NCBI GenBank assembly: GCA_012295225.1
Contig: WMKK01000017.1
Span: 372,001 to 436,000 of the forward strand
Length of the DNA stretch: 64,000 bases
Direction of reading: 5' to 3'
Source of the DNA: Ostreococcus mediterraneus
Taxonomy: Eukaryota > Chlorophyta > Mamiellophyceae > Mamiellales > Bathycoccaceae
Shown here: one piece after another, positions 56,909-64,000 of the stretch
Layout: every line of letters starts with the position of its first letter
How positions within the stretch are numbered: the stretch's first letter is position 1
Notes under the pieces: generated by a model
Database searches by the model: none
What the model was told of the DNA's origin: nothing
What the model saw: the letters and a program-made list of their open reading frames with translations, nothing else
Program-made: the position numbers and the translations under genes

Positions 56909-58306
56909 ATGATGGTTGTGATGGCGTCGTCGTCGTCGGTGGTGGTGGCGGCGGTGTGTCGGGGGACGACGACGACGACGACGTCGAGCGGCGAGCGGCG
57001 GTCGAGCGGCGTCGGGACGAGTCGCGCTCGGGCGTCTTCTTCGACGTCGGCGTCGGCGTCGGCGTCGTTTGGGCGCGTGTGTCATGGTGTGCGATGGTTG
57101 TCTTCGTCTGCGTCGTCTGTGTGTGCGTCTGCGTCGAGGGCGTCGAGGGCGAGTCGAGCGGTGGCGTTTGGGCGAGGACGACGGTGGACGTTTGACCGCC
57201 GGGCCGAGGCGTCGAGAGGCGACGACGGGGGCGGGTTCTCGGGTGGTGGAGGCGGTGGACACGGCGGTAGTGGTGGTGGTGATGACGGTGGGGAGAACGA
57301 CGATGGCGAGGACGAGGACGAGGACGAAGTTGGGAGGCAATTTAAGAATGAGCGCAGCGCGGAGGAGGTTGAGCGGGTGTGCGAGGAGAACGGTTTGGAC
57401 ATTCCTCAAGACTTGCTCGAGGCGGATGGTGGTATGATGCGCGCGGATGTTCTGGATTTATACGTCAAGTACAGTAAGGTGGGAATATTAGCCTTCTTGA
57501 TGAATATGTTCCCCGCCGTGCGCGATCGCATGCTGGCTGATCCGAGGTTTGCGTTCAAATTGTTGGTGGAAACCGGCGCCGACGCCGTGATGAACACGGC
57601 GATGGAGTTGAAGCAGCGGCGCGAGACGTTTTGGGATGAGTTTGAATTCTTTGCGTGCGATCAAATCGCGGCGTTTGCGGTGAACACGGCTATTATTACT
57701 ATTTGTTCTCCCGCTATCGTGCTCGGGAACACGACGCGTTCGATGCGTAAACTCGGCGAGTTATCCAAAAACGCCAACGGGGCAACCAAGTTGATGTACA
57801 AGACGCGTCAGTACATCGGGTCGTTACCACCCAACGTATTCATGATTAATCCGAAACTTGGAATGTTGGACAAACTCGTACGCGGAGCTGCATGTGTCGT
57901 GGCGCGTGGTGGGCAAATCTTTTTTGTCTCCACGTTGTGCGGCGCGGTTGGCCAGATGACGGCGAATAGTTTGATGATGCTTCGCCGCGCCGCGGGCACG
58001 GACAAGTATAGCAAAGCGTACGCGGCGTCAATCGACGACTCAGTGGATCCGCCTGTGATCGACACTGGCTTGTTATGGGGGCGATTCATGTGCGTCTCTG
58101 CAAACGTACGTCAACAACTCGTCATCGGAGGAGAGCGCGCGGTGGAAAGCTTTGCGAGCGGCATGTCCCACGGCATTGCTCGACGCTGGACGCGCGGTAC
58201 GACGATTGCGTTACGCATGTTGAATAACGTCAAGGGTGGACACGACTTCAACGAGTTTGTGATCGCTGAGGCGATCGCCGAAGCTGGTCGACGCGGGGCG
58301 GCGTAA
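56909..58306 (+). CDS. RETICULATA-related (DUF3411) plastid envelope protein
   Basis: 465 aa. A Ser/Thr/Arg/Ala-rich transit peptide of about 100 residues is followed by a Gly-rich, acidic linker (GGGGGGHGGSGGG, then EDEDEDE). The conserved region includes LPQ-like DIPQDLLEADG, AFKLLVETGADAVMNTAMELKQRRETFWDEFEFFACDQIAAF and hydrophobic segments, the pattern of RETICULATA/RER proteins in the chloroplast envelope. In Arabidopsis these influence leaf development and amino-acid balance by an unknown mechanism. The start ATG is followed closely by a second Met at residue 5; both are compatible. Confidence 0.82.
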   Translation: MMVVMASSSSVVVAAVCRGTTTTTTSSGERRSSGVGTSRARASSSTSASASASFGRVCHGVRWLSSSASSVCASASRASRASRAVAFGRGRRWTFDRRAEASRGDDGGGFSGGGGGGHGGSGGGDDGGENDDGEDEDEDEVGRQFKNERSAEEVERVCEENGLDIPQDLLEADGGMMRADVLDLYVKYSKVGILAFLMNMFPAVRDRMLADPRFAFKLLVETGADAVMNTAMELKQRRETFWDEFEFFACDQIAAFAVNTAIITICSPAIVLGNTTRSMRKLGELSKNANGATKLMYKTRQYIGSLPPNVFMINPKLGMLDKLVRGAACVVARGGQIFFVSTLCGAVGQMTANSLMMLRRAAGTDKYSKAYAASIDDSVDPPVIDTGLLWGRFMCVSANVRQQLVIGGERAVESFASGMSHGIARRWTRGTTIALRMLNNVKGGHDFNEFVIAEAIAEAGRRGAA

Positions 58307-58450
58307 TAATAATATCAACCGTCGCGAGTCGCTCTTGCATAATCGTTGGCGAACCATCCTAATGGATAGTGGTCGTGTCAGCTGAGAATATCTGCTACTA
58401 TTTAGTTTGCTTGCAATTAAAAAACATACTCAATTGTGTATTAACCATCA

Positions 58451-59379
58451 TCACTGCGCCGCCGACGCGCCTTGTCTAAGAGACGCCTCGTACGCCTCCA
58501 ACGGCGCGGGCAACGTGCCTTCGCGGTCGACAAACTTACGCATCTTTGGTGGCGTTCGAGCGGGTTTAGGTAAACCTTGCGGAAACTTGTGCGGTTTCAA
58601 CAACGCGCGCAAGCCGAGTCGGTTGTAGTGCACGCGCGTCACCGTCCCGCCCGCAGCTTCGATGAGCTCCTTGGCTTTGGCGCTCACTCGCGACACTTCC
58701 AAGTTCACCTTGATGTTGAACGTCGAACTCAAATCATCTTCTTGCTCAGCGTTCTCGCCCTGACTGTCTTCTTCCCCGTCTGTCTCATTCTCTTCTTCTT
58801 CTTCGTCATCGTCGTCGCTGAACTCCACCATTCCTCGGCGCGATCGAGCTAGAATTTTCACGCCGTGTTTGATTTTTCGATTCACCGCTCCTGCGTCGAC
58901 GAAATCCTTCATCGTCAACGTCCGCGGGTTTTCATAATCATACTCCCCAAATCGCCCAGCCTTAATGTATGCTTGCAAAACATCCAAGTTCAAAGGATTA
59001 AACGTCATCATATGCGGATTATGCATCCCTCGTCGAGGTAAAGTTAACCGCAAAGGCGTCTGCCCGCCTTCAAAACCCAACCGCGGCTTTCCCCCGGCGC
59101 GCGACTTTTGCCCCTTATGCCCACGCCCCGCGGTCTTCCCCTTGCCGCTCCCGATGCCTCGACCGAGTCTCTTCCGCGCCTTTCGAGCTCCATCCACATC
59201 TCGCAAGTTATCAAGCCTTAAAATCCCTCCTTTATCGTGTTCAATCGCCGCGCCCGGTCGCGCCACCACGCCCTTGCGTCGCCAATCCTCATCCATCATC
59301 ACGAGCTCCCGCATCGATTTCTCAAGCGCATCCACATCCGCGCGGTCGACGATGCGTGCATCATCATCATCATCATCAT

Positions 59380-59412
<33 letters not shown>

Positions 59413-59611
59413 CACTGAATGATCGCACGAACGGCGTTGAAGACGCGAACATGGCTCGATCGCCTCGACGCATCATCATCGTCGTCGCCGTCGCGACGTC
59501 GATGCATGATGACGATGACGACGACGACGACGACGACGCGCTCGACGTCGATGCGATCGTTCGCGTCAACGCCTTGGCGAGCGAACGCGCGTGCGTGGAT
59601 GCGCGTGACAT
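58451..59611 (-). CDS. MRPL15: Mitochondrial ribosomal protein uL15
   Basis: 386 aa from the ATG at 59611 (the frame continues to 59674 only via GTG). The N-terminus is Ser/Thr/Arg-rich with poly-Ser, poly-Thr and poly-Asp tracts from trinucleotide repeats. The uL15 core follows: [31 protein letters not shown] and RRGMHNPH, then the Pro/Leu-rich region. Between the core and the C-terminal beta domain ([27 protein letters not shown]-like) is an acidic insert ([17 protein letters not shown]) not found in bacterial L15. The protein is much longer than the bacterial one, as is usual for mitochondrial uL15. A telo-box lies 48 bp upstream. Plastid location is less likely because of the extended tail. 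Confidence 0.85.
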
Positions 59612-59658
59612 GATGTGATGACGTTCAAGCGGCGGCGTCACGTTTTCGTCAAGGTGTC

Positions 59659-59667
59659 TAGGGTTTA
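59659..59667 (-). promoter_or_regulatory. Telo-box TAAACCCTA upstream of uL15m
   Basis: Plant-type telomere unit 48 bp upstream of the uL15m ATG, on its coding strand. In plants this element is enriched in promoters of ribosomal protein genes; relevance here is by analogy. Confidence 0.4.
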
Positions 59668-59791
59668 CGGGCACTGTACAAGCGAATCATTCGTGCGCCA
59701 TGCCTGTGCGATCGATTCAAGCGTCTCCCAAGGAGTGGCATTTTTGAAATCTACACAACTGTGCGATTACCCGCGCTGCGTTGCATAAGAT

Positions 59792-59931
59792 CAGCATCCG
59801 TGAAACCAACACACCAGCATCCGTGAAACCAACACACACGTGAAACCAACACAGCATCCGTGAAACCAACACACCAGCATCCGTGAAACCAACACACACG
59901 TGAAACCAACACAGCATCCGTGAAACCAACT
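59792..59931. repeat. 60-bp higher-order tandem repeat containing seven GTGAAACCAAC cores
   Basis: CAGCATCCGTGAAACCAAC begins at 59792, 59852 and 59912, so the period is exactly 60 bp (two full units and a partial one). Each full unit has three GTGAAACCAAC cores spaced 23, 17 and 20 bp (starts 59800, 59823, 59840, 59860, 59883, 59900, 59920). The copies are almost identical, which implies recent amplification. Confidence 0.9.
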
Positions 59932-60075
59932 CACCGTGACACTCGTGCGTCGCCGATGCGTCGCGGAATGACCGCGCGCGCGTCCACATGGACATGGAAT
60001 ATAAACAGACACTTTTATGATGACCGTTTACGTGCCACTGCGTGACGTTTGACTCGCGAACGACCCCAGTGCGCG

Positions 60076-61437
60076 ATGCGCGTCGTCACCGGCGCCGCGC
60101 TCGGTGCGGCGAGCGCGCGAGGACGCGTCGACGGACGAGGACGCCGCGCGCGCGATGGGTATGGGTGTCGTCGTCGCGCGGTGTCGTCGACGATCATGTC
60201 GTGGACGTTGGGAACTCAAACGACATCATCATCATGTCGCCGTCGTCGTTGTCATCGCGCGTCGTCGGTGTCCTCGGTGACGATGATGTCGTCCACGTTC
60301 ATGACGTCGCCGATGACGGTGGCGGCGGTGGTGTTGGGGTGCGCGTACGCGGGCGAACGCGCCAAGGCGACGCGGGTCGGGCGGGCGTTGTCTGGACCGG
60401 TGAGCGCGATGGCGCTCGGGGCGCTCGTGGCGAATGTAGCGGGTCAAGGGACGATGGCGTGGGAATTGGGTGAAGTACAAAAGTTGGCGGCGTTTTTGGC
60501 GACACCGTTGTTGCTCTTTGGCGCCGACGTGCGCGAAACGTTGACGTCGACGCGCAAGTTGTTGACGCCATTCATCGTGGGCGCGATTGGTACCGCGATT
60601 GGCGCGCTCGTCGCCACGATTGTGGTGTTTCGAACGTTCGGGGGTTGTGATTATGGTGGTTTGGGGCATCAAGACGCGTGGAAACTCGCGGCGGCGCTCG
60701 CGGCGAAGAATATCGGAGGTGGGTTGAATTACGTCGCGGTGGCGTCCACGTTGGGCATGTCATCGAGCGCGTTTGTAGCTGGAATCGCGTGTGATAACGT
60801 GTTCGCGTTGATTTACTTTCCGTTGGTATCGTTTTTGGCGAATAAACACCGTGGAGCGGAGTCTGCCGCCGGTGAAGCGTCAACCTCCGAATCCGCCGCT
60901 TTCGGAGACGCGCCCAAGCCGACGCGCGTAGGAGACATTTTGGGCGCAGCGTTCGCAGCGTGCGCCATGCTCGCCCTCGGCCAAGCCATCGCTCCGAACG
61001 CCGCGTTGCCAACGACAACCGCACTCACCGTGCTCTTTGCCACGTGCGCACCGAAATCATTGACCGAACCGTTGTCGATGACTGGACAAATTCTCGGCGA
61101 CGCCTTGCTCTTTGTCTTCTTCGTCATCGCCGGCGCTTCCGGCGCATCCCTGGCGTCATTGAACCCATCCGTCTTAGGTTTCCTCGCCATCCTCTACGCC
61201 GTGCATTTAACCATCATCCTCGTCTCCTCCGCAACCGTGTTCAGCAAAGACGACCCTCGAGTCGCCGTGCTCGCCTCCAACGCGTGCGTCGGCGGCCCAG
61301 CCACCGCCGCCGCCCTCGCCTCCGCCGCGCGTTGGCCCGATTTGCTCGTGCCTGGCATACTCATCGGTCAATTCGGTAACGCCATCGCCACATTCATCGG
61401 TCTCGCCCTCGCCGCGTCCTTTCGTCGCGTCTTGTAA
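60076..61437 (+). CDS. DUF819 family plastid membrane protein
   Basis: 453 aa. An Arg/Ser/Thr-rich transit-like N-terminus of about 80 residues is followed by about ten hydrophobic segments. DUF819 (bacterial YjcL-like) hallmarks are visible: LATPLLLFGADV, LAAKNIGGGLNYVAV, then in the second half ASNACVGGPATAAALA. The two GGG/GGP motifs in inverted halves suggest a transporter-like internal repeat. Plant members are predicted plastid proteins and bacterial members are uncharacterised permease-like proteins, so no substrate can be named. The open frame begins with TTG at 60049; the ATG at 60076 is used. Confidence 0.85.
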   Translation: MRVVTGAALGAASARGRVDGRGRRARDGYGCRRRAVSSTIMSWTLGTQTTSSSCRRRRCHRASSVSSVTMMSSTFMTSPMTVAAVVLGCAYAGERAKATRVGRALSGPVSAMALGALVANVAGQGTMAWELGEVQKLAAFLATPLLLFGADVRETLTSTRKLLTPFIVGAIGTAIGALVATIVVFRTFGGCDYGGLGHQDAWKLAAALAAKNIGGGLNYVAVASTLGMSSSAFVAGIACDNVFALIYFPLVSFLANKHRGAESAAGEASTSESAAFGDAPKPTRVGDILGAAFAACAMLALGQAIAPNAALPTTTALTVLFATCAPKSLTEPLSMTGQILGDALLFVFFVIAGASGASLASLNPSVLGFLAILYAVHLTIILVSSATVFSKDDPRVAVLASNACVGGPATAAALASAARWPDLLVPGILIGQFGNAIATFIGLALAASFRRVL

Positions 61438-61445
61438 TACTAACG

Positions 61446-61465
61446 GTACAGTAGTACTACTGTAC
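61446..61465. other. Perfect 20-bp palindrome after the DUF819 stop
   Basis: GTACAGTAGTACTACTGTAC is self-complementary over all 20 bases and begins 9 bases after the stop codon. It could fold as a hairpin in the 3' UTR or bind a dimeric protein; nothing else supports a function. Confidence 0.5.
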
Positions 61466-61697
61466 AATGTGTACATACTGACTGCATGAATGAGACACGT
61501 GTCTTGTTTTGATGATCACTCGCGCGCGTCACTCGCGCGCCCGTGCGTCGCGGACTTCCGTCGTCGGTGTTCGCGTCGTCGTCCGTGTCATCGGTGTCGC
61601 GGAATTCCGTCGTCGTCGTCTCGCGCGCTTCACCACCCCGGTCGTCGTCGTCGTCGTTGAGGTTTGCCGTACCGGTCGTTCGTGACGTTGTAACGCC

Positions 61698-61812
61698 ATG
61701 GATTCTCCCGGGCACGCGCGCGTGAACGCCAACGGCATGGATGGCGAAATGCGTCAATTGAAGGTGCGTCGTCGTCGTCTTTGTCGTCGTCGTCGTCGTC
61801 GTCGTCGCGCGT

Positions 61813-61848
<36 letters not shown>

Positions 61849-62145
61849 AGTCGCGCGGGTGTCGCGTGGAATCTCAGCGACTAACGTCTAGGCGACGCGT
61901 AGGAGTTGCAAGCGAGCCGGGAAGAGCTTTTAAATCGCGTACATGGGTTGAAGAGTGAGCTTCAAGATTGGCGGTATAAAATGGACTCGCAGGTGAAGAA
62001 TTATCGCGGGGAGCTGAGTTCGTTGAAAGAGACGCTCGGGAGCGAAGTCGCGGCGTTGCGACGAGAGCTGGAAGAGACGAGCGAGCGTTTGAAGAAGAAC
62101 ATTGTCAAGCACGACGTGCATGGGAAGATTGCGGGAGCGAATTGA
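61698..62145 (+). CDS. Short coiled-coil protein, function unknown
   Basis: 102 aa in a spliced model: exon 1 61698..61763 (22 codons) and exon 2 61903..62145. The 139-nt intron has a GTGCGT donor, GACTAACG branch-like site and CGTAG acceptor, phase 0 (...RQLK|ELQASREE). Exon 2 is almost one continuous heptad-rich helix (LQASREELLNRVHGLKSELQ, then ...GELSSLKETLGSEVAALRRE). No signal peptide, Cys or membrane segment is present. The intron contains CGT and GT microsatellite runs. I do not recognise the family; the helix could be a subunit of a larger complex. Confidence 0.65.
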
Positions 62146-62329
62146 TACAGATATGTTCGATAGGCTGACTTGTTTTGGACCGTTTAGAACGTGCACAGAG
62201 AAATGTAACAACAGATGCGAATTCGACGCCGAAATTAGAACGCGCGGATGCTGATGCTGGTGGCGTCCAATTGTGGTTGACTCAATCCACATTTGTTGCC
62301 ACGCAAGGTTGCCACGACACGCGCCAAGG

Positions 62330-62953
62330 ATGATGTTGACCTCGATGAACACGAACACTGTACCGATGATGACGCGCACGCGCACCGCGGCGTTTCGCGG
62401 GCGCGCACGGGTGTCTCGCGTCGCGCGCTCGAGCGAGGCGGATGACGCCGCGTCCTCGGGCGGTGAATGTCCCCCGAGCGCGGTGCCTGGAACGACGCCG
62501 CACAGCGACGTGACAGCAATGCCTCATCCCTACGCTGCACGCACAGATGCTGAACGCATTGACATGCTCGGTAAAGCTGCTCTCAACTGCGGCGCAATCA
62601 TGTTCGTCAAGAGTCATTCGGGACGATACCGATGTGTCAACGACACGTACCTCGAGATGTTTGGATTTTCATGTTTGGACGAAGTTCTTGGTAAGACTGA
62701 TGAAGAATTGATTGAAACCATCTTAGCAAAGCCTGAGCATCCGATTTTCCATCACTCGTATCGCGGTGAGGCAATCACGGATCTGCCTGAAATTTGGCGT
62801 GAAAACGACGAGAGCGTACTGACGATGAAACGGCCGCGTTGGTTTCGTGAACGGTCTCCATTTGTAAAGGATGGGCGACTTCACGAGTTTGTCATCATGA
62901 AGGCACCTTTTGAGGACGGACTCGTGGGTGTTGGCGTTTTAGATGGCGTGTGA
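62330..62953 (+). CDS. Single PAS-domain protein, possibly organellar
   Basis: 207 aa from the ATG at 62330. The first 35 or so residues (Met/Thr/Arg-rich, RTRTAAFRGRARVSRVARSS) look like a plastid or mitochondrial presequence. One PAS fold covers about residues 75-200: GAIMFVKSHSGRYRCVNDTYLEMFGFS, then LGKTDEELI and a final beta stretch (FVIMKAPFEDGLVGVGVLDG). No kinase, DNA-binding or GAF domain is attached. The LOV flavin-binding NCRFLQ motif is absent, so it is not a typical blue-light sensor. It could bind another cofactor or act by PAS-PAS contact. Confidence 0.75.
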   Translation: MMLTSMNTNTVPMMTRTRTAAFRGRARVSRVARSSEADDAASSGGECPPSAVPGTTPHSDVTAMPHPYAARTDAERIDMLGKAALNCGAIMFVKSHSGRYRCVNDTYLEMFGFSCLDEVLGKTDEELIETILAKPEHPIFHHSYRGEAITDLPEIWRENDESVLTMKRPRWFRERSPFVKDGRLHEFVIMKAPFEDGLVGVGVLDGV

Positions 62954-63078
62954 GCGCGCACGCACATTTCAAGACAAGATATGAGACATTTACGACGCCG
63001 ACGTCGGCGATGGTGTAACGCATTTTACTCTTTCACTTTTCACCCATTCACTCTTGATTATTGTTACAACGACGTGTG

Positions 63079-64000
63079 TTATTCTAATCCCCCAAGCACG
63101 GTGGACAACGCATCTGGGCCGTGACGAATACTTGCCCGAGGATTGTCGTAACCAGACGACGGATTCAATACCGCGGCGTACACGCGTGTGTACGCTTCAA
63201 TCAATCGCGTATTGTATCTCGCCGCGACGTCCCGACGCGCCGAAGGCGTTTGGATTTGAACGAAATCAGGCGCCTTTGTTCCTGCAGCATCGACGAGCGT
63301 CGAGAGCGCGCTGGCCAGCCGTTCGATTTTCAACGCTGGATCTTTCGCCATCACCCCGTTCGATGCGCCTTGCTCTTGATACAGCACCACGAGTTCAAGG
63401 GCGTCGCTCAACCCGCTCGACGCGAGCAACGCTTCGGCTTCAATGTCTGCGACATTGCTCACTTTTTTGGCAATCAAACGCGCGATTTCTTCCACTTTCG
63501 CCCCCGCAGCTTTGTGCGCACGCAATGGCTCACGAATCGCGTGCAAAGCATTGAGCGTGAACGCATCTCCCGCCCAGTTGGGACCAATCGAGGGCGCGCT
63601 CGCGACTCGGTCGGCGAGTACTCGCGCGGCGGCGTCCACGGCGGCGACGATTGGATCAATCAACCCATCGAGCGCAGACGCCAAGAGCTCGCGAGATTCA
63701 GCATCGGACACGCTAGCGTTCGTCGTCGATGATTTAGACACAGCTTCTAAGAGCTCAATCGCACTCGCGACGCCTTCACGAAGCGCGGGCGGAGGCGCGA
63801 ACGCGTCGTCGCCCGCAAATGACGTCGGCGCGAGCGACAGCTTTCTATACTTGCTTCCGTGTTGCGCCACAGAATCCGCAAACGACGTTTTCGCGCTCAA
63901 GCACAACTCGTTCAACGTTTTCGTCAGCGTTGAATTTTCGTTGAGCAAATCACCGAGTAACGTACGGTAAAATGGCAACAAATTGGCCAATTTATACGCC
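63079..64000 (-). CDS. COG6: Conserved oligomeric Golgi complex subunit 6 (COG6), C-terminal part
   Basis: The last 307 codons are visible; the frame continues beyond the right edge (AYKLANLLPFYRTLLG). COG6 belongs to the tethering complex for intra-Golgi retrograde vesicles. The visible part matches the family C-terminus, with the region YKLANLLPFYRTLL, a central FTLNALHAIREPLRAH helix and the diagnostic RLIEAYTRVYAAVLNPSSGY with final HGPDALSTVLGG. It is convergent with the PAS gene, 125 bp apart. No start can be given. Confidence 0.9.
   Translation of the reverse strand, partial: AYKLANLLPFYRTLLGDLLNENSTLTKTLNELCLSAKTSFADSVAQHGSKYRKLSLAPTSFAGDDAFAPPPALREGVASAIELLEAVSKSSTTNASVSDAESRELLASALDGLIDPIVAAVDAAARVLADRVASAPSIGPNWAGDAFTLNALHAIREPLRAHKAAGAKVEEIARLIAKKVSNVADIEAEALLASSGLSDALELVVLYQEQGASNGVMAKDPALKIERLASALSTLVDAAGTKAPDFVQIQTPSARRDVAARYNTRLIEAYTRVYAAVLNPSSGYDNPRASIRHGPDALSTVLGGLE

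Larger units (their letters stand above)
59612..60075. promoter_or_regulatory. Divergent uL15m / DUF819 spacer with telo-box and 60-bp repeats
   Basis: 464 bp between two starts. It holds a TAAACCCTA telo-box (on the uL15m coding strand, 59659-59667) and a repeat block at 59792-59931. Minus-strand open frames here merely translate the repeats. Confidence 0.55.

Noticed and set aside
59717-59995. Minus-strand frame with repeated VSRMLVCWFHG units
   Set aside because: Direct translation of the 60-bp tandem repeat; the residue repetition follows from the DNA repeat.
1-64000. Transposable elements, LTR or viral fossils and CRISPR arrays
   Set aside because: No reverse transcriptase, integrase, transposase or capsid-like frame and no spacer-repeat array were recognised; repeats found are micro- or minisatellites.

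Overview
The window is eukaryotic nuclear DNA from a very small green alga, most likely Ostreococcus (Mamiellophyceae). The evidence is extreme gene density (35 protein genes in 64 kb, with gaps often under 200 bp and once 17 bp), high GC outside a few AT-rich spacers, few and short introns, plastid transit peptides, plant-type telo-boxes, and a four-domain PHYLLO gene for phylloquinone. Two single N positions (41626 and 56497) suggest a draft assembly. I saw no tRNA, rRNA, CRISPR array, transposon, LTR element or viral fossil.

Layout. 1-8.6 kb: SCAMP (running off the left edge), a CW-SET histone H3K36-type methyltransferase, a plastid PDZ-like protein, a DnaJ-ankyrin-TPR protein and a SLC35B-type transporter. 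8.9-16.6 kb: a plastid acyl-lipid desaturase, a SMYD-like SET protein, METTL5 and cytosolic HSP70, the last two diverging from a spacer with paired inverted CCAAT boxes. 16.9-22 kb: a TPX2-like microtubule protein, SNF7 (ESCRT-III) and eIF4B, all on the minus strand. 22-26 kb: an SDP1-type triacylglycerol lipase head-to-head with a peroxisomal citrate synthase. 26-37 kb: an unknown membrane-anchored protein, a RAF2/pterin-dehydratase-like plastid protein, long-form RNase Z, an aldo/keto reductase, an armadillo protein, a mitochondrial carrier and a DBP3-type DEAD-box helicase. 37-52 kb: the 6.4-kb PHYLLO gene, a small Lys/Ala-rich plastid protein, CTNNBL1, a divergent XRN-type nuclease, an RsuA/RluB-type pseudouridine synthase and organellar SHMT. 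52-64 kb: a GON4-like protein, NSA2, a 53-bp minisatellite, a RETICULATA-like plastid protein, mitochondrial uL15, a 60-bp repeat block, a DUF819 membrane protein, a short coiled-coil protein, a PAS-only protein and the C-terminal part of COG6 (running off the right edge).

Nine genes needed a spliced model to recover a proper N-terminus: SCAMP, desaturase, HSP70, TPX2-like, SNF7, eIF4B, mitochondrial carrier, Lys/Ala-rich plastid protein and coiled-coil protein. Each has one intron near the 5' end. Eight of the nine donors read GT(A/G)CG, and a CTGAC/CTAAC branch-point-like motif lies upstream of each acceptor I read. Many reading frames extend upstream only through GTG or TTG codons, so I chose the first supported ATG.

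Themes. The genes are mostly single-copy housekeeping functions: ribosome biogenesis and translation (METTL5, eIF4B, DBP3, NSA2, uL15m, pseudouridine synthase), RNA processing (RNase Z, XRN-like, CTNNBL1), membrane traffic (SCAMP, SNF7, COG6) and plastid or lipid metabolism. The most suggestive arrangements are the shared 390-bp promoter of the storage-lipid lipase and peroxisomal citrate synthase, and a GATTCGATTCG motif at a matching distance upstream of two 60S-biogenesis genes.
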